From Chondrus crispus (taxonomy: Eukaryota > Rhodophyta > Florideophyceae > Gigartinales > Gigartinaceae): 64,000 bases of DNA. Under the pieces are notes generated by a model. It was given only the letters and a program-made list of their open reading frames with translations. It ran no database searches and had not been told where the DNA came from. The stretch spans positions 1 through 64,000 of the forward strand of contig NW_005178809.1 in the NCBI RefSeq assembly GCF_000350225.1, written 5' to 3'. The translations under genes were made by a program, and so were the position numbers. This document shows positions 32,480 through 42,441 of this stretch, piece after piece (position 1 is the first letter of the stretch; each line of letters starts with the position of its first letter).

Positions 32480-33050
32480 TTCTTCCCTTCTGACTGTGTA
32501 GGGGTGGGCGGGCTGTCGGGGGTGAGAGGCGTGAGGCCGGCGCGGCGGAAGACGAGCAGGCCGAGGGCGGAGGCGGGCAGGGTGGCGACCACGAATGCGG
32601 CCGAGCCGGCCAGGTTCTTGTCGGCGCAGGCCACCTGACGGCGCCTGAGAAGCGGGCGGCGAAGTCCGCAGCGGGGACCCCTGAGGCGAGGTTGAGCAAC
32701 GGGGCGAGGGCGAGCGGGGTCTGGCAGAGGAGGAGCGTGGAGGCGAGCAGGACGGCGCAGTAGAAGAGTGGGCCGGCGAGGGCGTCGCGCCAGTTGGGGC
32801 GGCGCGACAGGGAGGCGACGAACACGGCGGGGGCGCAGACAGCGCGAAGGCCTCCAGAAAAGGCGGCAGGGTGGCGAGAAGCGGTGGGGCGACGGCGAGG
32901 TGGCCAGCAGTGACGGGGCTACATCGAGGTAGCGCGCGGAGGGGGCTGCAGAGTAGAGCGGACAAGACGACAGGAAGACCAGGGGCGGCCGTGAGGTGGA
33001 CGAGCTTGGCGTTGAGGAGCGGAGGGAGCAAGGGCCGCGAGAGCAGTTAG
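32480..33050 (-). pseudogene. Fragment of a hydrophobic multi-pass membrane protein
   Basis: Minus-strand frames encode hydrophobic segments in a plausible order: LLNAKLVHLTAAPGLPVVLS, then FVASLSRRPNWRDALAGPLF and YCAVLLASTLLLCQTPLALA, then ACADKNLAGSAAFVVATLPA and LGLLVFRRAGL, with frame changes near 32825 and 32650. It looks like the end of a polytopic membrane protein gene, strongly GC-rich. I cannot name the family. Part of the same sequence is repeated in tandem at 33.9-34.7 kb, so the locus seems to have duplicated a gene fragment. Confidence 0.45.
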
Positions 33051-33109
33051 AGGTAGATTGGCTCGGCCAGTGTGAGGAGGGCGGCGAGGGCGGACGGAGC
33101 AGTAGCTGC

Positions 33110-33661
33110 GTTGCACTCGCATGAATTCTCGATGCTCGTGTTTCTTCAACCTGCGCCCTACCAGTCTCTTAGACATTGCATTTGCCGCCTTCACAGCCGC
33201 GTTGCTGCTCTCTCCCGTAGTTGCTAATGCGATTTCGCCGCGTCCTGTCGTTGGTGCACCAATGCTGCCTTCTTAGCGTGTACTCCCGGCCCGATACCGC
33301 TTTCCCCGTCCACAACGTCTCGCAGAGGCGGTGCGTGAGCAAAGATAATCTGCCCGTCCACATAATCTTTTAGCATTAAACGCGTCGATCGGCTCTGATT
33401 CGGCTTGTTACGGTCGCTCATGAACCTGCGCGCTCGTGCTTGAGTGTCGAGAAGCATCGTGACAAAAATATCGCGTTGATCATGAAGTCTTCCAATTCAG
33501 TGGCATCGAGCACAGACTGGAGGTTTCGTTGGTCTTCATGCACACTAGGGCCCGAGTGGAGCAAAGTTTTGTCGCCTCCATGCTTAGCAGCTTCCTTCTA
33601 CCGGTTGCCGCCTTCGAGTCAGAGCTCGTCCAGGATCGCTTTTCATCGCTTTCCTGCCCAT
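33110..33661 (-). pseudogene. LSG1: LSG1 (large-subunit GTPase 1) pseudogene lacking its GTPase core
   Basis: LSG1 is a cytoplasmic GTPase that releases Nmd3 from the 60S ribosomal subunit. From ATG at 33661 the sequence reads MGRKAMKSDPGRALTRRR, matching the family N-terminus. After stops and a shift comes EDQRNLQSVLDATELEDFMI, resembling the conserved LxSV-x4-LDEFL segment. Directly after it lie RNKPNQSRSTRLMLKDYVDG and QIIFAHAPP, which match the region after the G domain (LKDYVNGKLLYCHPPP), then RLKKHEHREF at the basic C-terminus in another frame. The circularly permuted G domain, about 300 residues, is missing, and several stops and frameshifts are present. Identification is from remembered motifs, hence moderate confidence. 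Confidence 0.6.
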
Positions 33662-33890
33662 AGAAGTGAGGCTATCGTTCACTGGCGCACTAGAATCTCT
33701 TGCGACGTCTGGATGAATTGTTCAGTGAGTCTCCGGGAGAGAGGGGGAGGAAGGCGTGTCAAGAGCAGTGAATCAAAAGTTTCCAATATGAACTGAGCTA
33801 CTGCGAAAGGTAACAACGACGAGCGGTGGAAGTGTGGTGTCAGACTACAGCAAGAATCTTACAATAGAATCGTGAATTAACCACGAGGTG

Positions 33891-34748
33891 GACGAGCTTG
33901 GCGTTGAGGAGCGGCCGGAGCAGGGGCCGCGTGAGCAGTTAGAGGTAGATCCGCACGGCCAGGGTGAGTAGGAGCGTGAGCGGCAGGCCCAGGAGGGCGG
34001 CGGAGGCGGCGACGAACGCGGCGGGGGGAGAAGACTGCGGGGAGAAGGCGGCCAGCAGGAGCAGCAGGGCGACAAGCAGCGGCGGGACGACGGCGAGGTG
34101 GCGAGCAGTGGCGGGGCCACACCGAGGTAGCGCGCGGAGGGGGCTGCGGAGTAGAGCAGACGACACAGAAGGAAGACCAGGGGCGGCGGTGAGATGGACG
34201 ATCTTGGCATTGAGGAGCGCCCGGAGCGGGGGTCGCGAGAGAAGAAAGAGTTTGATTGGCAGCGGTAGGGCGAGGAGGTGCGGGAGCGGGACGCCTTGGA
34301 GGGCGGCGGTGGCGGCGAACGCGGCAGGGGGGGAGGACGGCGGCGAAAAGGCGGCCAGCAGGAGCAGCAGGGCGGCAAGCAACAGCGGGACGACGGCGAT
34401 GTGGCGAGCAGTGGTGGGGCGACACCGAGGTAGCGCGCGGAGGGAGCTGCGGAGTAGAGCAGACGAGACAGAAGGAAGACTGGGGGCGGCGGTGAGATGG
34501 ACGAGCTTGGCATTGAGGAGCGTCCGGAGCGGGGGTCACGAGAGGAGGTAGAGTTTGATCGGCAGCGGCAGGGCGAGGAGGTGCGGGAGCGGAAGGTCTG
34601 GGAGGGCGGCGGTGGCGGCGGACGCGGCGGGAGGGGAGGGCGGCGGCAAAAGGCGGCCAGCAGAAGCAGCAGGGTGGCAAGAAGTGTCGGATCGACGGCG
34701 AGGAAGCGCCAGGCGGGTGCCGCCGAGTGGCAAACCGTTCAGAAACAA
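33891..34748 (-). repeat. Tandem repeat of about 305 bp, hydrophobic-protein derived
   Basis: The word GACGAGCTTG and its surroundings recur at 33891, 34197 and 34500, periods of 306 and 303 bp; a related copy starts near 33000. On the minus strand each unit encodes about 102 hydrophobic residues containing LLNAKLVHLTAAP, PSVSSALLRS and LLLLLAAFSPPSSPPAAF. Period lengths divisible by three keep one frame across units, but a TGA replaces an Arg codon near 34536 in the rightmost copy. Long Pro/Arg-rich frames in other phases are side effects of GC richness. Confidence 0.75.
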
Positions 34749-34831
34749 CTTCAGAAATGTTGCACTATCGCACTGGAAAGAACGGGACGCATTAGTCCAA
34801 GGGTCTTAACAACTTCCACCATCCTTTCTCT

Positions 34832-36151
34832 CTACCATGACACAGAGGAAGAACGATATTCCGCTCCATTATCTTGTTCTTTTAAAGTATTACGCATATC
34901 TTCCTTTGCTTGAGCGTACCAATCCTCACTCTGGACTGCAACACCATCGAATGTTTCAATACTTGGAATTGATTTTGGAATCCCCTCCTCATCTATGACA
35001 AAATTATGGAGCTTCATCGCAATAAGAACAATATGGATATTTGTCTCGACAGTGAAGGATAAATCTTGGAGAATTCTCCACTTTGCCATCAGCATTCCAA
35101 ATGCTTGTTCTACATGCATTCGCATGGAAGAATGCCAAAAATTAAATGAGTCCTGCCAATCTGTTGCCTGTGATGCTGGATATGGCGTTATTAAAGACTC
35201 TGTGCAGATATATGCTTCATCTCTAGCAATCTAAAACGCGTAGTGTAGTAGACCAGCCATCAAATATTCTCCCAAACATTAAACCGCGTGCTCTAAGGAG
35301 TCGTGCGTGCTTCCTACGCATTTTGCCAAAAAACACAAAAACCGATAGTTGGAATCAACAATTGCTTGCACTAGGATAGCGTAGCCTACATTACTAGTAG
35401 TAATGTTTCCTGCACCAATATGCCGCGGGATTCAGATCAGTTTCGGGCTTTCTAATCTTGATGGTAATTCCATCGAGGGCTCCCACGCAGCCGGAAAGGG
35501 GGCTTCCTGGCTTTCGAGATGCTGTAAAGCCTCTGCAGATTGTCTTAATGCCATTTCACAGTTCGGAAGTCCTGGTAAACTTAAAACAGGACACTCAACA
35601 AGTGTCCTTAAAGACCTGGTAAAGGGTGCTCTTGGGTGTGTTGTATACAGATATTATATCCAAGTAACTAGCTCCGACTAACAGCCTCAAAGTTACCGCA
35701 AGACGTATTGCAAGACGGATTGCGGGACTGACAATTTCCCTTCCTGCCCTTTTAGCCATTTCGCTATTTCGTTCCAGATGCGGCTTTAACATCTTGAGCA
35801 GCTTGTAGAATGAGCCTCTAGAAATTCGGAAACAACGGCGAAAAATGTGTCATCATAATACTTCGTCACTTCTTCAAACGATTTTCTTTCTCCAAATGTT
35901 GGAGAACTAGCAACTCTATGGTACTTAGTTTTGCGAGAGTGACAGGAAAAAGTTTGCGTCAGTGTAGCAATGATTGATACGAAACTTGCAACCAAAACTA
36001 TTTTCTTCTTCTTTTGCAGCTTCGCGCGAACTAGAAAGTGAGATGACATAGTTAAGTGATGGTAAACGTATGACCCAGAGGAAGAGAAGGCCGAAACAGA
36101 ACGCTGCACAAAATTATTATCCAACAAGATAGAATGGATTGCAATCGGCAT
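34832..36151 (-). pseudogene. PIF/Harbinger (DDE_Tnp_4) transposase, decayed
   Basis: Reading leftward from MPIAIHSILLDNNFVQRS (36151), frames change near 35790 to MLKPHLERNSEMAKRAGREI and LAVTLRLLVGASYLDIISVY, then past a stop to GCVGALDGITIKIRKPETD (first catalytic Asp). YWCRKHYY and NVGYAILVQAIVDSNYRFL follow, then CVGSTHDS (second Asp), and the C-terminal block MRMHVEQAFGMLMAKWRILQ with the catalytic Glu in VEQAFG, to the stop at 34832. Several stops and frameshifts. This is the animal/fungal-type Harbinger lineage and differs from the intact plant-type copy to its right. No terminal repeats found. Confidence 0.7.
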
Positions 36152-36705
36152 GATTGTATCGTCTGTTCGACGACGGTAGACCTTCTTTTGATCTCGAACA
36201 GATCACGGCCGTCCGCCTTGATCCGAATTCAACGTAACACTGCTGGGTAGATTGTTATTAACACTGTAAAGATACCTCTTGCAAGAACCACATGTTTCCT
36301 ACAGCACGGAAAAGTCCTTTCCCAGAAAACTACGTCACATTCTGCACCGACCGCTTAGATATCCCTCGACGCAAATGGTTGTGATGGCGTGCAGAAGCTG
36401 AAAGAGAAGAATGATTGCACTAGCCCATCATGGAAGACCGAGAGCGGGTTTAGGTATGAGGGAATGCGAGGAGTGGGTGAGGGTAGGGGGGATAGTCACT
36501 GAAATATCGAGGGGAGACTTGACCTCGTGTTGAACCACAGGGAAGGAAGAGGTTTTCTTGGTACTGTACTTTCAAGGTTTTGTTACGAGATAGACCTGGG
36601 ATGAGTGTCGTCCTGGCCATGTGGATCCGGATCCGGATGGGCGAGCTGTGACTTCTACTACTTACAGTAGAGAGCGCACAGTGTCAAATACATTTTTCGA
36701 ATGGT
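36152..36705. other. No gene; probable left part of the Harbinger element
   Basis: No supported coding. GGATCCGGATCCGGAT near 36621 is a short internal repeat. The left terminal repeat of the intact Harbinger element should be here, but I could not match it to the right side. Confidence 0.3.
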
Positions 36706-38172
36706 ATGATAGCGGTGGTGTCGGGCAAGAAATTCGCTCTGTTAGAGCACCTCTATGAGTGTGCCCAGTCCAATTCCAAGTTGACCAAGCTTAGCCAGGC
36801 AACCTGGCCACGTGGCATAAATATAGTCATAGCATGTCTATCACGCGTGCCAAGTAGTGTGAGCAAAACCTACCCTTCTAGTATTACTTTATCATCATCC
36901 CCTTCGGGTGCCGCCTTCGACGGCACCCGTATCAATGTATCAAATTCGAGACCTGCTTGTTCTACCATGCCCCATTCTTTCTTGCCCTCCTCCCTCTATT
37001 CCGAGTCCATCCTCTACGATGACACAGAGGAACTCGCAGCCTCGGCTCAATCTGTCACTGCGGCTGTTCTCTCCCTTTCAGAGAACAAAGACAGCGGTCT
37101 CATTGGCGGTCGGAGGCGAGGATCCCAAACCATATACCGTGGCGTCTGCTCATGGTATGGAGACTATCTTGACTCCAACCCGGTCTATCCATCCCATCGT
37201 TTTCGCGAGGTCTTCTGCATATCTCTCGAGCTCTACCATATTCTACATGATGAGCTCCTACAAGAGGAGCCCCTGCTCAAACAGCGCAAGAATTGCTGCG
37301 GTGTCTCAGGTCACACATCTCATCAAAATATCCTGATGACACTGCGGCGGCTTGCCACTGGCCTGTCGTTCCGTCAAATGGACGACATGGCCAGGATGTC
37401 CGTTGAATCTCAGCGACAAGCTTTTATCGTAACATTGAAGGCCACATATCGTCGCTTCGGGCCGGTTTATCTCAACCGCAAGCCAACAGAGTCAGAACTG
37501 CGAAACGTGGTGAGACAATATGATGCCAGAGGGTTTCCGGGCTGCATGGGTGCGGTAGACTGTATGCATCTCCATTGGAAGAACTGTCCTGTAGCATACA
37601 AAGGACAGTATCACAATCCCAAGGATGGAAAGTTGGCCACAATAAGTTGCGAAGCTCTTTGCGATAGTTCTCTATATTGTTGGCATTGGTTTGCGGGTAG
37701 GTGTGGTACGAATAACGATCTAACAGTTTTACGTCACAGTCCTCTTTTCATTGATATCTTTAACGGAAAAAGGAAGATGAAGCTTCCGGAAGGTTTCAAG
37801 TTGAATGGAGTGACACAGCACTGGTTGCTGTATATGCTATCGGACGGAATCTACCCGCCGTGGTGCATCTTCGCAAAGCTGAGCAAATCACCACTCAGAG
37901 AGAGTGAAAGCATCTATACCAAGATGCAGGAGGGTGTCCGAAAAGACATAGAGCGCTTTTTCGGTGTTTTACAGGGTCGTTTTAGAATATTACGTCATGA
38001 ACTCCATAAATGGAGCGATGAGCTCATTATTCTAATAAGTCAGGTGTGCGTAATTCTTCACAACATGATAGTTGATATGTGGGAGCGGGGAGAGCTAAGG
38101 TCTGAGAAAAATGAAGGTGGGGAGTCTGTAGATGTTGTTAGGGAGTTTGCGGAGGCTTTTACGGGTGTTTAG
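36706..38172 (+). CDS. PIF/Harbinger transposase, plant-transposon (Plant_tran) type, intact
   Basis: An unbroken frame of up to 488 codons. A likely real start is the Met at 36967, ahead of the conserved part. Seen are an N-terminal region with FCISLELYHILHDELLQ and LATGLSFRQMDDMARMS, then GFPGCMGAVDCMHLHWKNCP (first catalytic Asp in AVDC), YKGQYHNPKDGKLATI, WHWFAGRCGTNNDLTVL (second Asp) and KDIERFFGVLQGRFRIL (catalytic Glu). The AVDC, NND and ERFFG motifs define the DDE nuclease of this family, which usually targets 3-bp TWA sites. Its helper gene lies tail to tail at 38548-39519. All catalytic residues are present, so it could be active. Confidence 0.85.
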   Translation: MIAVVSGKKFALLEHLYECAQSNSKLTKLSQATWPRGINIVIACLSRVPSSVSKTYPSSITLSSSPSGAAFDGTRINVSNSRPACSTMPHSFLPSSLYSESILYDDTEELAASAQSVTAAVLSLSENKDSGLIGGRRRGSQTIYRGVCSWYGDYLDSNPVYPSHRFREVFCISLELYHILHDELLQEEPLLKQRKNCCGVSGHTSHQNILMTLRRLATGLSFRQMDDMARMSVESQRQAFIVTLKATYRRFGPVYLNRKPTESELRNVVRQYDARGFPGCMGAVDCMHLHWKNCPVAYKGQYHNPKDGKLATISCEALCDSSLYCWHWFAGRCGTNNDLTVLRHSPLFIDIFNGKRKMKLPEGFKLNGVTQHWLLYMLSDGIYPPWCIFAKLSKSPLRESESIYTKMQEGVRKDIERFFGVLQGRFRILRHELHKWSDELIILISQVCVILHNMIVDMWERGELRSEKNEGGESVDVVREFAEAFTGV

Positions 38173-38343
38173 ACGCGGAGGATACTGCTGATGTGACGGT
38201 GACGAACAGTCATGAATCTACTGGAGAAGGATCAGCTCTGGAACATCTCCTTGAGCGAAGTGGGGTTATAATGAACGAAGACAGACATATAGCGCTACAA
38301 GCAGAACTCACGAGATACCTGTAGTCTCGACGTGGAGACTCAG

Positions 38344-38440
38344 CTTAAGAACCGCCTGAAAGGCGGTTCTTTCTCTCGCTTCCGCGAGACGGCTTCGCTT
38401 TTCCTCGTACCTCGGGCTCCACCGCCCGCGGAAGCGAGAG
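38344..38440. terminator. Hairpins between convergent Harbinger genes
   Basis: Stem AAGAACCGCCT with loop GAA and its complement sits at about 38346-38370. A 14-15-bp inverted pair (CTCTCGCTTCCGCG and CGCGGAAGCGAGAG) brackets about 40 bases to 38440. Between two convergent stops, these could help end transcription from both sides. That role is inference. Confidence 0.45.
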
Positions 38441-38547
38441 ATAATTTGAGAATATGGCATTTCAAGGTGTGCTGTCGTTGACTCTCAGACCCGTAAAAGT
38501 AGGGAAAGTTTACTTTCCTAGCCTTCTTCTAAAACACGCTTTTCGTA

Positions 38548-39519
38548 CTACAACTTGGAGAACGCGGACCGTGTCTCGGTAACATCATCGTCAGTACGTT
38601 CTGCCTCAGGAAACTGCTGGAATGAGGAGCTATTGGGTCCCATGACCACGAAAGATGGAGCAGTCGCCAGCGAAGAAGACTGTTGGCCGACTGTGGATGT
38701 CGAGGCAAGCTTTCTCGCATCATCGTTGCCAAACGAATTAGCTGCATCGCTGCGAAGCGCATCGAGTATCCTCCGTTTTCCCGTATCTGCCATTGGAGTG
38801 CTCTTTAAAATCTCAAGTTGAAGTCCAAGCGCTGTGGCTTTGCGCTTGTCTCTCGCGGCGGACTCAAGCGCCGATGCCATCTTATCGACACTCCGGGCGA
38901 CGCGTTGCGATCCATTTTCAACTTTCTCTTCTAGCTTTCTCTTCTTTAATCCCGGAGGGCGCGCAGCGGAGGGCTCTTCCATTGAAATATTACCTTCCAT
39001 GCCATCCCCGACCTCTCCAACACTTCCGTCACCTCCGCAATTCTTCTGATTCCACCCGATAACGTCCTTGGCTGATCCAACAGAAGACGAACTCCCGCCC
39101 CCCACCTTCATCGAAAACTTGGGAATCTTTGACAGATATAGTACAGCTTCCATCGACTTGATGGGCCCAGGCGTACGAAAAACACCTTTATCCTTGTACT
39201 TGTTGGTATCGCAATAAAGCGCCATAATATTTCGTAAAGAATCCTCCTCAAACTCTCCGGAGTGAGCCATTGAAGACCGATAGAGCTTTTCAGCTGCGAG
39301 ATATTTCTGTGTCACGCGACTGAGCGTTCTCCACCGAGTCTTAAGACTCCCAACGGTCCGTGTATTCTCCTTTGCGGAGCTGTGCTTCAAATAGCGCTTG
39401 TGGATCTCGGTCCAAAACATTTCAGCCTTCAAATTGGCGGTGCTTTCGGATACCGAGACCCACACAGTCGCGAGCGCATAGTCTTCTTGGCGTGAAAAAT
39501 TTCTTTCCTTTCCCGACAT
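38548..39519 (-). CDS. PIF/Harbinger helper protein (Myb/SANT-like ORF1)
   Basis: Intact 323-codon gene from ATG at 39519. The N-terminal third has a Myb/SANT-like pattern (FSRQEDYALATVWVSVSES, EMFWTEIHKRYLKH, GSLKTRWRTLSRVTQKYLAA). The C-terminal part resembles the NAM-associated helical domain (GLKKRKLEEKVENGSQRVAR, SALESAARDKRKATALGLQL) with a Lys/Arg nuclear signal. In PIF/Harbinger elements this protein binds the ends and brings the transposase into the nucleus. It is convergent with the transposase, gap 375 bp, as expected for a two-gene autonomous element. Confidence 0.75.
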   Translation of the reverse strand: MSGKERNFSRQEDYALATVWVSVSESTANLKAEMFWTEIHKRYLKHSSAKENTRTVGSLKTRWRTLSRVTQKYLAAEKLYRSSMAHSGEFEEDSLRNIMALYCDTNKYKDKGVFRTPGPIKSMEAVLYLSKIPKFSMKVGGGSSSSVGSAKDVIGWNQKNCGGDGSVGEVGDGMEGNISMEEPSAARPPGLKKRKLEEKVENGSQRVARSVDKMASALESAARDKRKATALGLQLEILKSTPMADTGKRRILDALRSDAANSFGNDDARKLASTSTVGQQSSSLATAPSFVVMGPNSSSFQQFPEAERTDDDVTETRSAFSKL

Positions 39520-39964
39520 TGTTCATAGTTCGAGAGAGGGGTCGGTGCGGTTGAAAAGAAGGGAAGGGAAAGGAGATGGCCGACGGTTTTGTTGGGGCCG
39601 GTCGGGGTTGTTGAGTATCGGTGGAAGGATGGTGGGTGCAAGGTAGAGAATGAGAATAATGCGTGAATTCGCTGTGGGGGTAGGAAGCGGGTGAGGCGGG
39701 GGTCGCGTCTTCACTATGGCGGGAAGTTGAAGATCGGAAACTTGGTCACGTCGGTCGAAGCCGCCATGTGAACACACTTCATCGGCTGGAGGGACTTGGT
39801 TTTTGGCTTAATAGACATGGCAATGATATGTTACAGGCCGAAATTTGGGAATTGGACACAGTGATAGAGGTGGTCTTAAGACCGGGGGTGACTATTTACC
39901 TTGGAGACCTATTGGAGCTACTGTTCATTATCATATCTTTTGTGTTCATCTGAATGTTCAAAGC
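39520..39964. other. No gene; right flank of the Harbinger element
   Basis: G-rich then AT-rich DNA without supported coding. The sequence GGTCTTAAGACC near 39873 is a short palindrome. No terminal repeat matched to the left side. Confidence 0.3.
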
Positions 39965-39966
39965 TA

Positions 39967-42259
39967 CACCCGAATACGGCAAATAGTCTGGGTGGGCTAA
40001 TAGTGTGGATAAACATATTACTATAGGCTACAGTAACTTCTGTGAGGTGTTCTTTATTGAAAATGCTTTTACTGTAGACTACACTAATAATTACTTGACG
40101 TATATTAGTGGAGACGCGCCAAACAAACAAGAAGCGAATCCGAAACGGTCTCTCAGACACAGACGTTGGCGGGAAGCTCTTCGTATCCGAGTTCATACCT
40201 TTCTAAGCACATCAAAGGGGTAAAAAAGCTCTATAAAAGCCTCATTATCTCGACACCTCCAGACAACAATCGCAAAAACTATTACCGAAGCCTACGTCCT
40301 GAACATGGACTGCTCTGCATCGCCTATTATTCGGGCTCTTAACTGGGCTACTATTAACACATCTATAGCCGCAATCGCCTGTCTCACCCCTGCAAATGCC
40401 TCACATGTCCCCATGACACCCCTCCATAACCGCCACACCCCCTCTCTCCTCACGGCTCCAATCCTGAACTCATCCCTTCCCCCTCCTGCCAACGACACCC
40501 AATCCGCCCGGGCATCCATGAATGCTACACCCTTGGCCCCTGTAACGACCCGAGCACTACAAAATGTACTAACCCATGCTGAGCGTATCCGTATTGTCAC
40601 ATGGATGGTTGACGCCGCAAGCACAGATGGCGCGAAACACATTGCATCGCGTGCCATTCGTCGCTTCCCCATGCTGTTCAGAGGTAACGCAAAGGCGAAC
40701 AGCGGGAAGGCGAGCAGGCTCTGGGCGGCGCGAGAAGAATTTTTGTCCTATTCGAGAAGTGTGGACAACCGTGGCATACCCCTTTCGATAACCCGGGTCA
40801 CAAGAGTGGGATTCAAACGAGTGTATATCAAGGCTCGGACGGGAAGAGGGCGCAAACGTGCCGTTTGGGTTGAAGCTCTGCATATTGCGCTTCTGGAAGA
40901 TTTTGATAGGTTGCGGAAGACGGGATTGAAATTTCAGTGCTAAGTTGCTACGTCATCTCGCATTGAATCTCGTGAAGGAGTCCAGAAATGTAGATTATCA
41001 TACAAATATGATAGACGAAAAATCGCAAAAATCAATTGTCGATATGATAACTGCACGTTGGGTACAGGGGTTCATGAATTGATATTACATTGTCAGCAGA
41101 GCGCAAACTGGGAAACTTATGGTGTCAGCAGCGAAGCAGGCACAGATTGAGCGAGATGTTGCGTTCCACCTCGGAGTCGTTGCTAGGGATTTTCGCTCGG
41201 GTGCTATTGACGAGAATGATATCTGTAACGCAGATGAAACGCACTTCCTTATCAACCTCGATAACCATAGGACATTGGGGAGGTGTGGCGACTCAGAGGG
41301 TAAATATTCTGATGTTGTCTCTGGCTCTGAGGGAATGACTATGATGGTAAGGATTTCAGGTGGTAGGGACGCAATTATTGAAGTTCCGTTTATGATTTTC
41401 CAAAACGCGAATAAAAGTTATCCTATACAACAGGTTCCTGACAATGTCCCCGGGGTTTCGTACCGTTCTGGGCCTAAAGGTTGGATGGATAGAACTGTCT
41501 TCCCCCAGTACCTCTCCGAGAAAAAGGTCATCCGGCCTCTTCCTCATGGCCGCAAGCGTATTTTGTTTGCAGACAACTGCAGTCGACATGGAGCATCTCT
41601 AAATTTAGCGACGGCATTGAATTCTATCAACACTGAAGTGCGGTTTTTCCCACCCAATGCCACCGATTTGATCCAGCCAGCGGACTCATTTGTTATTCAA
41701 AAATTAAAGGATGCATGGAGGTCGCGTTGGGATAAGTACAAGATGGAGGTGATCATGAAGGACGGGTTTGCGCCGGGTTCAGGGAAAAATCCTAACCCAG
41801 GCAAATACTTTTATCTTCGTCTTGCTGCCGCTGCAGTTCGCGAGGTCAATGCTATGCGCGACAGAGACGGCATTCGTTTCGCACGAAAGGCGATGATACG
41901 GACTGGTCTTGCTTTAAATATCAATGGGCAGTGGGAGGAACGACAGCTTTTCCCGAAGCTGCAGGAGATTGTTAACAAATACCGAACACACTTTGAGGGA
42001 GCACCAGTTGTTGATGACCTATAAAGAGAATAACTGTCGACGAGGTATGTTGCTCGTGATTTGATTGGCCCAGTAAACGAGGTAATAGTGTAGCCTGCAC
42101 TATTGTAATATATTTAAATAATTAGTCTATGCTAATTGCGTTTGTCCTGCATATAGTGTCGTTGCACATATTAGCATAGGCTGCAGTAAAATCAGTGAGG
42201 GCCTGTTTTGACGTTGAACTTTGAATAGTATAGCCTAGACTATTTGCGATATTCGGGTG
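39967..42259 (+). mobile_element. Complete 2.3-kb pogo-like DNA transposon with TIRs and TA duplication
   Basis: Left end CACCCGAATACGGCAAATAG (39967 onward) and the reverse complement of the right end, CACCCGAATATCGCAAATAG (from 42259 leftward), match over about 23-25 bp with two or three mismatches. The dinucleotide TA flanks both sides (39965-39966, 42260-42261), the duplication expected of Tc1/mariner-pogo elements. Sub-terminal words such as ATAGGCTACAGTAA (left) and ATAGGCTGCAGTAA (right) recur. It encodes one transposase, damaged by a frameshift and a stop. Confidence 0.88.
40305..42024 (+). pseudogene. Pogo/Tc1-like DDE transposase 3, one frameshift and one stop
   Basis: Starts MDCSASPIIRALNWATIN just after a TATA box (CTATAAAAG near 40231). 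The first 212 codons hold a Pro/Thr-rich part and helix-turn-helix-like ERIRIVTWMVDAASTDGAKH. A frameshift near 40940 leads to LRHLALNLVKESRNVDY, a TGA at 41080-41082, then the catalytic half with NADETHFLINLDNHRTLG (first Asp), ILFADNCSRHG (second Asp) and FFPPNATDLIQPADSFVIQK with a third acidic residue in QPAD. It ends at 42024 (PVVDDL). Only two lesions in about 570 codons, so the inactivation is young. Confidence 0.8.
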
Positions 42260-42441
42260 TAAAGGTTTTCAGGGTGTCCTTACAGTTCAGTGCGCACTGT
42301 ATGTAGCAGCCATGTCAAAAACTTTACAGAATCACTCGAGCCTCCGAGCGACCAAAACGGCGAGTCGCCCGACGTTGGTGCGCTACCGCTTTTCTACACA
42401 TTATCTTACCTCCTGACCTTCCCATTTGCTACGCTTCTCTG

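Noticed and set aside
33845..34913. Several long Pro/Ser/Arg-rich frames on both strands
   Set aside because: They are by-products of GC-rich tandem repeats. Only the hydrophobic minus-strand phase keeps its frame between units.
35385..35403. 17-base palindrome in the dead Harbinger gene as a footprint
   Set aside because: It is a single short palindrome made of TAC/TAG words. The expected codons around it can be explained by a small indel.
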